A stretch of DNA of 64,000 nucleotides from Arctopsyche grandis (taxonomy: Eukaryota > Arthropoda > Insecta > Trichoptera > Hydropsychidae): the NCBI RefSeq assembly GCF_051622035.1, contig NC_135366.1, forward strand, positions 6,665,001-6,729,000. Direction: 5' to 3'. Below the pieces are notes generated by a model that saw only the letters and a program-made list of their open reading frames with translations, was not told the origin of the DNA and did not search any database. Positions within the stretch are counted from its first letter, which is position 1; each line of letters starts with the position of its first letter. A program made the translations under genes and the position numbers. Shown here in pieces: positions 1 to 12,800 of the stretch.

Positions 1-844
1 CTTATTTCGCTACATGGAGCATTTTCGTCTATGGTTCGTTTTTGTTTCACTCTTATCCGTCGATCAAAGACGGTAAAAAGCGAGACGGCAAATAACCAGT
101 CATCGGGAAATTTAAAAACTCTATCGGCCGTAGTACGAACTAAAAATGTTCCATTCTTACATAACCTACAAATCGATTACGGAACATGCGCGAGAATTCA
201 GCAGGGTGGTTACAAACTTTCAACGCATTTGCACTACACGTAATAATTTATCAGTAATTTAAAATCGCACGATAAGGACGAGTCTAATATAACATACATA
301 CCAATGAATAAGCGTAAAAGAATTATCTGCTTCAATTTGTATCATAACGTAGCAACTTAAAATAAAATTGTATGTTATTGGAAGGACAATATGATATCGT
401 TTGCTTATTATTGGCATGTTATTTTCCAGTTAGTTTTACGTAGAACAAAAAATATTAAATTATTATATGTAGTGCATTATATTTTATTATTATTTTTATA
501 AAATTAATATTTAATTAATAATATAAGAAATTTCTGCCAGCGCCATAATCCCGGTATTCAGACTAGTTTCAGCACAAGATTCACGGTACCAGAAAACACC
601 GGAATCCTGGGATTAGAAGCCTTAGTTCACAGTGTCTTGAAGGTTGGTTCAATCATCCTTCCACCAACCATCCACCATACCAGTATTTCCATTCAGACGT
701 GAAGTAACTATCCTGAGAACGAGTTTCGTACACCTACTCGAACTAAAGCAGTTTAAAAATTAACAAAATTATAATTAGTTACCCTAAAATAATATAATAA
801 AATTCCAAACATAGCATTTTATTAAACTTACATATATAATTACG
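1..844. other. AT-rich DNA, nothing recognised
   Basis: No gene, hairpin or bounded repeat was found. The small open frame at 31-243 has no protein-like signature. Confidence 0.4.
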
Positions 845-1027
845 TCATATTCCACAGAGGTATCCATTAACATCCCTCAAGAAAGCACCAATGTTAATAA
901 AACCTCTAATGCTCTCTGGAAGGGCATTGTATATTTGAACACCTCTGTGGAAAACACCTCCTGCAGTTTTTGCTTTCTTAACTTTTGAAGGACGGAGCGT
1001 CGAGACCGAACGAGTGTCCCGAACCGT
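845..1027 (-). pseudogene. non-LTR retrotransposon 3' fragment (RT C-terminus)
   Basis: Read on the minus strand, the frame gives VRDTRSVSTLRPSKVKKAKT then AGGVFHRGVQIYNALPESIR and FLRDVNGYLCG before a TGA at 847-845. The order 'basic segment, GVQIYNALPESIR, short C-terminal tail' is the signature of the far C-terminus of LINE reverse transcriptases (G-hydrophobic-YNxLP). Upstream the frame decays, so it is a dead 5'-truncated copy. Confidence 0.7.
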
Positions 1028-1802
1028 TGTCGAGTAAGACCCCAGTATTTTTTAATCAAAATACAGCTTTTCTCAATACAAATGGGTTGAATGTATATTT
1101 TATTAATCATTTTAAACATCAACATAAAAAAGTTTAAGTCCTATAGCATGTTTTTGACTATTTTTGTATTAAAAAATAACGAAAAACATCAACACGCAAA
1201 CGCACATAGGTAAAGCCAACAGGCAACTGCATGACTCAATAGCCACGCGCCAAAAGCGACGAAAACAATAGCTTACGAAAATATAGCTGTCTCTTTCTCT
1301 CGCATTGATTCATCGATCAACAAGAATATGCAAGCGAGCAGTCAAAAACACACTTATCGCTACCGCTATCGCTTTTAAATCATACTTTGGATGTACCCCT
1401 TTTCTAAATCATACAAAATCTATTAAAATAAATTTCTTGAAGTTCATTCTAGGAATACCAGAAATATAGGGTGTATAGCTTTGAAAATCACATAGTTATT
1501 ACGAAAAACGTAAAAATTGAGACACTTGCATACCCCACATCGGTGAGAGAGGGTTAACTCTACGTATAATTAATTTATTCCCATTTCAAGTTTTATAATT
1601 ATGTATATCTCTATTCCTAACTATATATATGATTATTAAAATATTTGGTTTATAGATTCTTACCTATTTTATGTACAAATTTTAAATTGCTTAATTTAAG
1701 ACTATTTCTAATATCCAACCATTTCAATTCATCTAACATTCTTACATTTCCTCACATTAAAAAATTACCGTATGTTAAATAGATAATTTGTATCGGTCTC
1801 TG
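1028..1802. other. AT-rich DNA, nothing recognised
   Basis: No coding or bounded repeat signal was found apart from the neighbouring LINE fragment and the hairpin cluster that begins at 1803. Confidence 0.4.
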
Positions 1803-2170
1803 TGACGGGCCCGAATGTGAAACGCCCGAAAACGCAAATATCGGAAAGCAAAGATCGAAAATCGAAAGATCTTAAGTCGAAAGATCAAAAAAAAAAAAAT
1901 GGTGCATAGTAAACGGTACATACTCACTTAATTTTCACGAGCAGGATACAACAGGAACAGGCTTTTCCTCTCGTATTAATGTGCGCGCGCTGAATATGGG
2001 AGGAAAAGCCTGTTCCTCTTGCTCCTGTTGTATCCAGCTCACGCAAATTAAGTGAGTATGTACCGTTTACCATGCACCCTTTTTTTTGATCTTTCAACTT
2101 AAGATCTTTCGATTTTCGATCTTTGCCTTCCGATCTTTGCGTTTTCGGGCGTTTCACATTTGGGCCCGTG
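1803..2170. repeat. hairpin MITE, copy 1 of a three-copy cluster
   Basis: The arms of about 170 bp start GACGGGCCCGAATGTGAAAC and end GCGTTTCACATTTGGGCCCG. Matching inner words are ATCGAAAGATCTTAAGT, GGTACATACTCACTTAATTT and AACAGGCTTTTCCTC. The loop contains TTAATGTGCGCGCGCTGAAT. No open frame spans the element; frames across it are products of the palindrome. Confidence 0.85.
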
Positions 2171-2267
2171 AGGTAGACCCGTATATAATATCACTATTCT
2201 GTGTGTCTGACTGTCTGTCTGAGATAACGCTCGCCGTACTATAATAATAGTTTCGATTCGACATACA

Positions 2268-2575
2268 AATCGAAAGATCTTAAGTTGAAAGATCAAAAAA
2301 AAGGGTGCATGGTAAACGGTACATACTCACTTAATTTTCACGAGCAGGATACAACAGGAACAGGCTTTTCCTCTCGTATTAATGTGCGCGCGCTGAATAT
2401 GGGAGGAAAATCCTGTTCCTCTTGCTCCTGTTGTATCCTGCTCGCGCAAATTAAGTGAGTATGTACCGTTTACCATGCACCCTTTTTTTTGATCTTTCGA
2501 CTTAAGATCTTTCGATTTTCGATCTTTGCCTTCCGATCTTTGCGTTTTCGGGCGTTTCACATTCGGGCCCGTGAG
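2268..2575. repeat. hairpin MITE, copy 2 (left end missing)
   Basis: The copy begins inside the left arm with AATCGAAAGATCTTAAGTTG and ends with GGGCCCGTG. The linker before it (GTATATAATATCACTATTCT, CTCGCCGTACTATAATAATA) is repeated before copy 3, so copies 2 and 3 form a tandem duplication of about 400 bp. Confidence 0.82.
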
Positions 2576-2665
2576 GTAGACCCGTATATAATATCACTAT
2601 TCTGTGTGTCTGACTGTCTGAGATAACGCTCGCCGTACTATAATAATAGTTTCGATTCGACATAC

Positions 2666-3055
2666 AAATCGAAAGATCTTAAGTTGAAAGATCAAAAAAA
2701 AAAGGATGCATGGTAAACGGTACATACTCAGTTAATTTGCGCGAGCTGGATACAACAGGAGCAAGAGGAACAGGCTTTTCCTCCCGTGTTCAGCGCGCGC
2801 ACATTAATACGGGAGGAAAAGCCTGTTTTTTACTACTGTTTTTAATACGGGAGGAAAAGCCAGGCTTTTCTAATGTGCGCGCACATTAATACGGGAGGAA
2901 AAGCCTGTTCCTCTTGCTCCTGTTGTATCCAGCTCGCGCAAATTAACTGAGTATGTACCGTTTACCATGCACCCTTTTTTTTGATCTTTCAACTTAAGAT
3001 CTTTCGATTTTCGATCTTTGCGTTTTCGGGCGTTTCACATTCGGGCCCGTGAGGT
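2666..3055. repeat. hairpin MITE, copy 3 with rearranged centre
   Basis: The arms match copies 1 and 2 but the centre is expanded: ATACGGGAGGAAAAGCC occurs three times and GTGCGCGCACATTAATACGG is nested inside. It ends with GGGCCCGTGAGGTAGACCC. The element ends about 230 bp before the GC-rich sno 5' region. Confidence 0.8.
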
Positions 3056-3289
3056 AGACCCAATTTGTATATATCGGTCACATGCAGTCGATCAGGTGAG
3101 CGAGGGAGGGATCCGTTTGTGTTGCATTTTTTTCTATACACGCATTGCACATGGCGACGAAAAATATGTGGTCACATTGAACTGTATTTGCATCATTCTA
3201 ACTAGAGCCCTTATTTTATCATTTATCAAATATATATAAAAGAGCCTTGTAAATAAAAATAAAATAAAGCGAGTCGTAGTACGGTGTAG

Positions 3290-3840
3290 TTTGCGAAACA
3301 GACTGTAGTGGGTGGTAGTGGGGAGTGTGTGGCGGCAAGATGGCGACGGGTGCTCCCGTATCGGACTGCTGAGTGACGAGCGAGTTAAAGCCGGCGCCCC
3401 CGACGCCCTCGGCCTCCGCCCCGCGCCCCCGCCGCACCCCCGCACCCCGCCCGCCTCGCCCCTTCACAATGGTAACCCCCCTCACACCACGCACTTTTTT
3501 GTTTTGACATTTTTTATTCTTTGTTTTGGTTGCGGGCGGCGTCCTGTCGCCCCCGCCGCTGCGCCCCCGCAGCCCCCACCACTCCCCCGACTCGCCTCCG
3601 GCCTACGCCCTCTCGAACACCAACACCTCATCCCAATTTCCACGCTTTTTTTCACCGGAAAAATATAACATGAATATGTCAAAAAAAAGCGAGGTTAGTG
3701 CTGCCGCTGTCAGGGTCGGAGCGCCCGCCTCGGCGACTCCGCCCCCCGATTCACAATCACCCCGCCGCGCGTTGTATCGATCGGGCGCAGCCCCGCCCCG
3801 TCTCTCCCACTCAACCCCGAAACATTTTTTCACATGTCGA
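3290..3840 (+). promoter_or_regulatory. sno: GC-rich, CpG-rich 5' region of sno (promoter / 5' UTR / first exons)
   Basis: This is the only strongly GC-rich stretch in the left third of the window, in otherwise AT-rich DNA. It lies just upstream of the sno coding exons. It contains three ATGs, at 3469, 3670 and 3834, each followed closely by a GT that could act as a 5' splice site in the phase required by the 6272 exon. This is what an insect housekeeping promoter with its first exon would look like. No TATA box is proposed and the transcription start is not resolved. Confidence 0.55.
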
Positions 3841-6800
3841 AATTTAAAAGTGAGGTTATGTTCGACTTCTTCGAAAATGATGGTGTCATTCGAAATGCCC
3901 TCACAAGATTTTTATTACCTTCGCTCTTTTTAAACATGTGCTATTTGACATTTGGCGCAATATTCGATGACCTCAGATACGAGTATAAAAATCCGCCTTA
4001 AAATATATTGAAGAATGTGCTTGTAATTACATATGAATGAATATATTATATACACATAGTTCCTTCAAAATATAATCAAGTTGAAAATGTGTCGGTTACT
4101 AATCAAGGAATATAATTTAAAATCGATCGTCTCAACGTGCTACTTTCATAATCGGCGAAACATACGTTTTCTTTATAAACGTTGTATAATGTTTGAATAT
4201 GTCAAAAAGTATTGATTTACTCGAATGTATGAAGAAAAAATATTGAGTATTTTTCATAGTAATTGATTGTGAATTGTTTTTGACAAGTGTGATAGTGTCG
4301 ACTTGTAAATTCTCTATATTGAAGTCAATTGATATTTTTGTATTGACAGGTAGGCTGATAATATTGATTTTTTTTAACTTGTCACTGTGAATATATTATT
4401 ATATTGTCAATAGTTCGATCGAATTTTATATCGATTCAATCTGCATTATTAAATTGTACTCAAGTTGAGGATGGTTGGGGGGCTCAATTTTTGACATACA
4501 TTATTTGAAAGAATTACATTTGCTGCATACAATGATTTTTAAACGTTGATACTCGGGGAATTTTATGTAATTTTTTACAACCTTGTATTGATTATTCACA
4601 TATATTTCCAACTGCATTGACTATAAATGATTTACATATTTTCATCGGTGATTTTCAACCTATATATACCTGCATAAGTATATACAAGAGAGCAAAGACA
4701 TTAATAATTTAAGACTTTTAAGAAGTAATGTTTAATTTTAACATTAAAAAACCAAAGAAATCACACTTACATTTATAATTTGCGTGATGTAAACATCAAT
4801 AAGTCTTTTGCAAAACCACCTTTCATATTTTTTAGATGGAATTGATCTTTTATATAAACATTACTTTGATATGAATCCGTTTTAATCTAAATGTGACTCA
4901 CACTTCGGGTTGCCAGATTTAGAAAATAGGAATGTGAGATATTTTCACATTTTATAATGAAAGAGCCTTGTAATAAAATGGCACATTTTTTAAATCAAAT
5001 ATATTCTAATGCACCTTTTCCATTTGTTGTAATCTTTTATGTATTTTTTTACATTATGCGGAGGCTATGTGAATAAATAGCTACAAAATTTGAATAATTC
5101 TTTTTTTTTATTCTTCTACCTCGGCAATGGAGAAAAAATTGGTCCATTTATCATTGCATGGTGTGTTTTTTTTATTCACTTTGTTTGGTCATTTCCTACT
5201 GTTTTAGAATAGAAGGTAATTTTTTTATTTCTGTTCCTAAATCAGATGGATACTCAGTCGTTTGGAACTTCTTCATAGTGTGTGGTGGTTTTATTGATAA
5301 CTTCCGATTAAAACTTCATATTTATTTAAAGGTTCACACCAGTTTCTCAAATATGCTAAACAAATGTCTTAGCAATTTGTACCTTCATCAAAAAACATTT
5401 TCTTTTTGGTTTTTCGAAATATATGTACATATACACACATTTGTTGCCTCAGTGATGCATGGTCCAAAAAATATTCTTAAATATATTTTGAATATAGTTT
5501 TTAATTAAAATTACTTGAAAGCGAGACATTTAACTGTTTCGACAGCTTTTATAGAAAACGAAACATGTCCTGTAAATACGGAACGTCCTATAATATTTAC
5601 ACTTTAGAAATAAAAATTGTAGTTGGATTAGGCTAGCTTGGGTGCCTTATCAGTTTAATACAATATAATATGTTGCGAACTGAAATATTTCAAAGTGATA
5701 AGTAAATTTATTATGTTGATTTCGATAAAAAAATATGTTTCATTCGTTTTGTTGGCTTTTGCTGATTTCATATACTACGTGTATCCCTCAAATATTTATC
5801 TATATTATTGAATTTGTTAATCTAATCGTCATATATCAATCTAGATTTAAATAAATGAAATTTATTCGATTACACGTTATCTTGTATTGAAATTTTGTTA
5901 ATTTTCGCACGTTATTTTGCACTGTGAATTTTTTATTTGCGTATGCTCGACCGTTTTGTAATTAATTATGTAAGTACAAGTGAATGGCGTAACGATTTTC
6001 TCCCCAGTTAGTCCTTGAGATCAAAGTTGGCCATGTTTTTCATTACATCCCTTTATTATTTATATATTTAGCTTTCATTCGAATCTAATTTTAAATTCTG
6101 TTTATACATAGAAGACTTTAAGATTTTACTACGACGGATATCTGTTTTACAATTGTTTCATTCTTATCATATGAGAATTAAAAAAATGCAATTATCTTTG
6201 ATTATTAAGTGATATATTATATACGCGTATTGTATCGTTGAGATTTATCTTGTGTGTGTTTTTTTTTTCAGCCTAAGAAGAATAAGTATCACTCGGATGG
6301 AGACGATAGTCCTCCGTCTGCATCTGACGATTCTGATTTCGACGAAGAGGATGACCCCGATAATTTGGAAGTTCCCGGTAATTATTTGCATCGATGCTTT
6401 TATTTTCAATGTTTGTATATGTAGGGTTGGAATTGAACGAAAGGCTGAGAAAGAGTATGTTACGACTGATTGTGAGAAGGGGATGAAAAGGGGCATAGAT
6501 GTGACGGTTAGTCGCAGTTGGACCTGTGCTCCGCGCGGTTGGTCGCTAAACCTCCGCACGTATCGTCTTAATTTTAACAACATGACTGAAAACGCACGTG
6601 TTTGATGTTCATCTCAACCGCCTCATCCTAACCGTGATCCTGAACAGCGTCATCTGTCCGGAATCTCTACCACATATATAATAATAAATTTTATATTGGT
6701 GTAAATGTCAATTTTAAGGTGGAGGCAAAACACTCGCCGCTGCTGCTGGACTTCCTGAAAAGCCGAAAGTTCTTCCCGCCCACGGATTGCCTACTATTAA

Positions 6801-9800
6801 AATTAAACCAAATGCAAACATCACTTCAACAATGCCTGGTAGGCTATTTTGTTCCTTTCTAAGAATTTCTTTGGTTTTTTTTTTAATATTCGGTTGTATT
6901 GATTTTTTTTTAAATGTTTTATTTCAGTTGGATTAACGGCGTCTGCAATGTTTAAAAATTTCAAATTGCCCGGTGGAATAGTGACAAAAAATAATATCAC
7001 ACCTGGTTACGAAGTGGTCAAAATGAGTCCGGGTAAATATCCCCTTTTTTATTTATATATATAATTATTTTATTGTAGACAAACATTTCATGAGATTCCC
7101 CATCCTATGGTTTATTATCAATTACAGGCATGTTTTTTTTTTGTTTAATTCATTTAAAATGTTTTTAATGATCATTTTATTCATTGAACACATTTGTGAT
7201 TGTGGGTGTGAGTATATATATATACCATGAGTATGAATTCCATACAAATTTGTATGCATTGGAGTTTGTGTCTATATTGTAATTGTGTTCGTAAAGATTA
7301 ATTTAAATTGACGTTGATTTATTTTCTTGTAATCATTGGTTTAACTATGCTATTTTATCGTGTTAATAATACCATCAATATTTGTATATTCATATATTCA
7401 ATTGTGTCCTTAACAATATATTGTGATAACAATTTTTTGGTAGGGATTTGTAATTGTGTGATTTGATGCGATGTGATAGAGCTTTAGTGATGGTCGAAAT
7501 TTTTATTCGTTTTGGTTAATTTTTTTGAATTGGTTTTATTGTGGGATGAGGGTTTCTTTTCATCATGTATGTTATATTTGCTTGTGACCGCAACTATGGT
7601 CTGTAATATCGTAATGCAGCTGGCATGGGAGGAGTACCAGGAATGTCTCCAATGTTGGGTGTACATGGGGGCTATTTCCCAACTGGGCAGCAGCCCCCTA
7701 TGTCAAACGCGGCTGCCTACAACGCTGCAACTCTTCTCGCACAGAGTGAGTTTCATATTTTAACAGGAAGATTATTTTTTCTTAATCCTAATAAACAATT
7801 TTAATTTAATTTTAGTAGCATTGCCTATTTTTATTTCAGTATTGAGGTGTTTCAGCTATTCTTCTTGTTTGTACTTTAGTCGTTTGCTTTATAATGTGTT
7901 TGTTTTGGTTTATATATTTTTATAATGTGTAACAAACTGAATTAGTTTGTCAACGGAGAAGTGATGAAACCGGTCTGTTTGAATATTATATTTAATATAT
8001 ATAAACTGTTGTTAAAATTTCTTAACCCTTTGACTGCTACAACAACGATAAATCGTTGTTTTGAAATCGGCGAAGATTGCTACGACGATCGTTGTTGACG
8101 TCATTAATTGTCGTATTTCGATACTTTCTTTGAGCCACCAGCGCATCAGTGGCACGAAACATTTTTTTTATATACGTATTTATATTTATTTTTCAATCAA
8201 GCTTTATAAATATTTATCAATTTTTTAAATAAAAGCTCTTCAATTTCGGGTTCATCATCAAAGTAAATTTCGGGTTCGTTGTCAATGTCATATAAGGAGT
8301 TATTACTTGGGAATTGATTATTATCGATAAATTCATTTTCAGAATCAGTAGAGCTGCTGATTTGTCGAGTTCCTCGGCGAGGAGCTATTATTTCGCTTTC
8401 ATCACTTTCACTGTCCGATATCATTTTGCAGAGTTAAAATAAATGGCAAAAAACAATAGAAATCCGCTTTCAATTATATAGGTCACGAGACGTCACGAAT
8501 TCATGCAATCAATCAAATGCAACTGAAATGCATACAAAATGTTTATGATACATGTTGAAAAATTATTTGATTATTAGAAACTTCGCATCCTTGTGTGTCT
8601 CGCTCATACGTACACAATTAAAACCAAGAAAGAAAGAGAGAGAGACCGCTAACTGTTTCGAATATATCGCATGTTGTAAGGATACATCGATATCTAAAAA
8701 TAGATTATTGAAAAGAATAAAGCCTCGGAAAACAATCGTCAAAACTTATTTAGTGTATATATGTAGGTATCTCTTTCGCACGCACGCATGTAAAAGCAAG
8801 ACAGAAAGAGAGAGCACGAGTCCACGACTGCTTCTTAAAAATGTATATAAAGTATTATAAAAATTACGAGTGTTCGGCGAAGTAAGTATGTAAAAAAAAA
8901 TATTATATTAATTTTTTTCAAAATAATTACAAATGTTAGCATTTTTCGCTTGGACATTGAAAAACCTCGTAGCAGCCAAAGGGTTAATATGATATTTTAT
9001 TTATGTTTGCAATTATCGAATAAAAGGGTTGGGATAGTTCTCCGTTGACCAACTCAAATAAAATAAATTATATTGATGCATGTAACTCGTTCATTGGCTG
9101 TTTAAGTTTCTTGGCTTTAAACTTTATTTAATTTACTTTTGAATAATCGTGGGGAGTTTGGTTAGAATTACACTGAGCAACAAAAAAAATACAAGAGCTG
9201 AAACTAATCAATCTTTCCCAAGTTTGACCCATTAAATTCGAATATAATAATGGTTTTTGTAGGTTTGCTGTCGTTTATGAGATGAGCGTTTAAAAAAATG
9301 CGCATTTTTTTTTTACAGATTTTTGGCTTTTGCTGTCTTTAACTCAAAATCTAGTATTGCTGTGAAAAAATTAAGTAATTCATAGTCGGATGTTTTTTCT
9401 ATTAATTGTGATTTTTATTGATTTAAAATACTTATAATTAATTATCTAGCGAATTTTAAAACTCAAAAATATTTATTTAAGAATACTTGGGAAAGGTGGC
9501 AAAGCCGATGGACCTAAGGGGTTTGATAATACAAGCAGTATGAAATATAAATACCAAATAATATAAAAAAAAAAAAATCAAAAACAAAGAAAACCGAATA
9601 GAAAATATTAAATTAAAATAGACAATATACTTTTTTCCGTGAAATTATAAGTTTATTTCGCTTATTTTTTAAGGATATTTTTTTATCTAAAGATACTAAT
9701 TAGAGCGAATAATAACTGGAAAATATTGAGATTGATAACCAATCCAATAATTAATTATGCATATTTTAAAGTAATAAAAAAAATCATAATCAATAGAAAA

Positions 9801-12800
9801 AACATCTGACTATTGATTGCAATACTCGCTTTTGGCACAGCAATACTAGATTTTGAGTTAAGGACTGCGAAAGCCAGAAATATGTAAAAATAGCGTATTT
9901 TTTTAAACGCTTTGTCGTTCAAAAAATCATTGTCACATTCGAATTCAGTGGATCAAACTTAGTAAAGATTGATTAGGCTCAATGTTATTAATAACTATTT
10001 TTACCCATTGGTTAAATTCGTTTTCATTATTTGGGTGGTTTTTTAGTGATTTATGCATGCATGTATAAATTTATATTTGAAATATTTTTCTTATTTAACG
10101 CTTGTTTATTTCTATTTTACGGTTATTGATTCATATATTAAATTGTCTGACTGAATATGTTTAACCACTATTTAATTTTTTTAAATCATTATGTATTCAG
10201 TTCTTATACATACCTAATTTTCTCAAAAATATTTCATTTTAATTGAGAGCTTTATTTTTAAAAGTAATGTATTTTATGATCTACCATTCACACAGAATTA
10301 CTAAATTTTGGTATTAAAGGGACTGGACCCCAGCGCCTTGTCCATACAAACGTATTAGACTTCTCCCTCCCTCAATTATGGCACTAGAGAAATTATTTTT
10401 TAATACGCTATGTATATCCTCCATAGGCATGGTTCTATTTTTTTTTTGATTTTTTGATTAATCATAAAAATAAAAAAATAGAACCATGCATATGGTGGAT
10501 AAAATAGCATTCTAAAAAATAATTTCTCTAGTGCCATAATTGAGGAAGGGAGAATACGTTTGTATGGACAAGGCCCTGGGGTCCAGCCCTCTTAAAGTGC
10601 ATGTCATTATTATTAATATTAAATCTGGATGAAGAATTATCTTATATTATATAATATTATTTTCCTCTAGTATTATAACTTTTAATATTTATTTCATGCT
10701 AACAAAATCACATTTTATAACCGTTGATTACAATTGCAACACACTTCTTTTTAAATGTTTCTATGATAGTAACGGTTGAATTTTTTAGTGGAAATGGCTG
10801 GAATGGGATTGAACATGAATCCGTTTCTTTTACAAAATCTCAATCAAATACTATCAAGCCCTATGGGCAATTCTTTACCCGGAATGCTCGGGGGAAACAT
10901 GGCCGGAGCAATGGGTATGAACATAATGGGCATGCAATGGAACCAACCAATGGTGAATCCCAAGCAAATGTGGAACGACCAGAAGGTAAGAAAAATTGAA
11001 TTTATTATCTAGCTAAAAAGGCTTGGATAGTTTTCAATGTATCGAATTTTTATAGATGGTCGGAGAAGAAGAAGAAGTAGATGATGAAGAAATGGGCGTT
11101 GCTGAAACGTATGCTGATTATATGCCTTCAAAATGTAATTCTCTTTCTTATGTTGTAAATTTATTTGTTGCTTAATTTGTGCTTTAATTTATTGTTTTAA
11201 TTTTTCAGTAAAATTGGGTAGAAAACATCCTGATCCTGTTGTCGAAACTGCTTCTCTATCATCTGTCGAACCTACGGACGTTTGGTATAAGTCTGTTTTG
11301 CCAGAAGAAACGATTAACATGGGTCGACTTAGCGCTTTGCAACTAGAGGCAGTCGTGTATGCCGCCCAGGCTCATTCTCATTTGTTACCCGACGGTTCAA
11401 GAGCAGGCTTCCTGATCGGTATAATTTCGTTCAGTAATTTGAATTGATGTATACGATCTTCAGTAATGCATATCAATTTATTTAAATTAATAGGTGATGG
11501 AGCCGGTGTGGGCAAAGGTCGTACGATTGCTGGAATTATATTCGAAAACTATCTGAGAGGTAGAAAACGGGCCATTTGGATATCTGTTTCAAACGATCTC
11601 AAATATGACGCAGAACGAGATTTAAAAGATATATGCGCTACGAAAATAGAAGTTCATCCATTGAATAAAGTATGTTAATAACTTCTTTGTGCGGCTTACA
11701 CGATTATTCAAATGTACTGTTTGATGTTTTATTTATTTTGTAGTTTAAATATGCTAAAATATCATCTCCAGTGAATGGTAATACCAAAAAAGGTGTAATA
11801 TTCTCAACATATTCGGCATTGATTGGCGAATCGCAATCGTCGGGAGGTAAATATAAAACCAGGCTGAAGCAATTGCTGCAGTGGTGCGGAGAAGACTTTG
11901 ATGGATGCGTATGTTTATTGGTCCTTTTTTTATTATGTAATATTTAAAAAAAAATTCTATCAAAGTATAAATTTATAGATTGTATTTGACGAGTGTCACA
12001 AAGCGAAAAATCTTTGTCCTGTGGGTTCATCAAAACCTACCAAGACTGGCTTAACAGCTTTGGAACTGCAGAACAAACTGCCTAAAGCACGCGTTGTGTA
12101 TGCATCAGCTACTGGAGCATCTGAACCTCGAAATATGGCTTACATGGTCAGATTGGGAATGTGGGGAGACGGTACACCTTTTCCGACTTTCATGGATTTT
12201 ATTTCTGCTGTAGAAAAACGGTACATTTTCTATTAAGTCAATATTTTTTTTAAACTTGTAAATCGAATTTGATATTAATACTATTGTGTGATTGTTTATA
12301 GAGGTGTCGGTGCTATGGAAATCGTTGCAATGGATATGAAACTGCGTGGAATGTACATAGCTAGACAACTCTCTTTTCATGGTGTCGGATTTAAAATTGA
12401 AGAGGTTCCTTTATCAAAGGAATTCAAAGATGTTTATGACAAATCTGTTATTTTGGTTAGTATATTTTGTAGTAATATCTATGTACATATCTAGTAAAAG
12501 ATCGAACATATTAATTGAATTTTTATTTTTATTGCAGTGGGTAGATGCTATGCAAAAGTTTACGGAAGCTGCTGAACTTATAGATGCTGAAAATAGGATG
12601 AGAAAAACGATGTGGGGTCAATTTTGGTCATCACATCAACGTTTCTTTAAATATTTATGTATTGCTGCAAAGGTTAGTGTACTTAAATTTTAATTTCTGT
12701 TAGTTTTAAATGTTTTTTTTTAATTAAAAATTTTATTTTAGGTTAATCACGCTGTTATAGTAGCTCGTGAAGCTGTGAAATGTGGTAAATGTGTAGTCAT

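Noticed and set aside
1924-2560. Repeated 77-codon open frames (minus strand) in the hairpin cluster
   Set aside because: They arise from the palindromic MITE copies and their frame is interrupted in related copies; composition is not protein-like.
6245-6605. Long open frames of 112-117 codons across sno exon 2 and its intron
   Set aside because: They run in wrong frames through the splice donor at 6377; the spliced frame gives the conserved acidic sno N-terminus.
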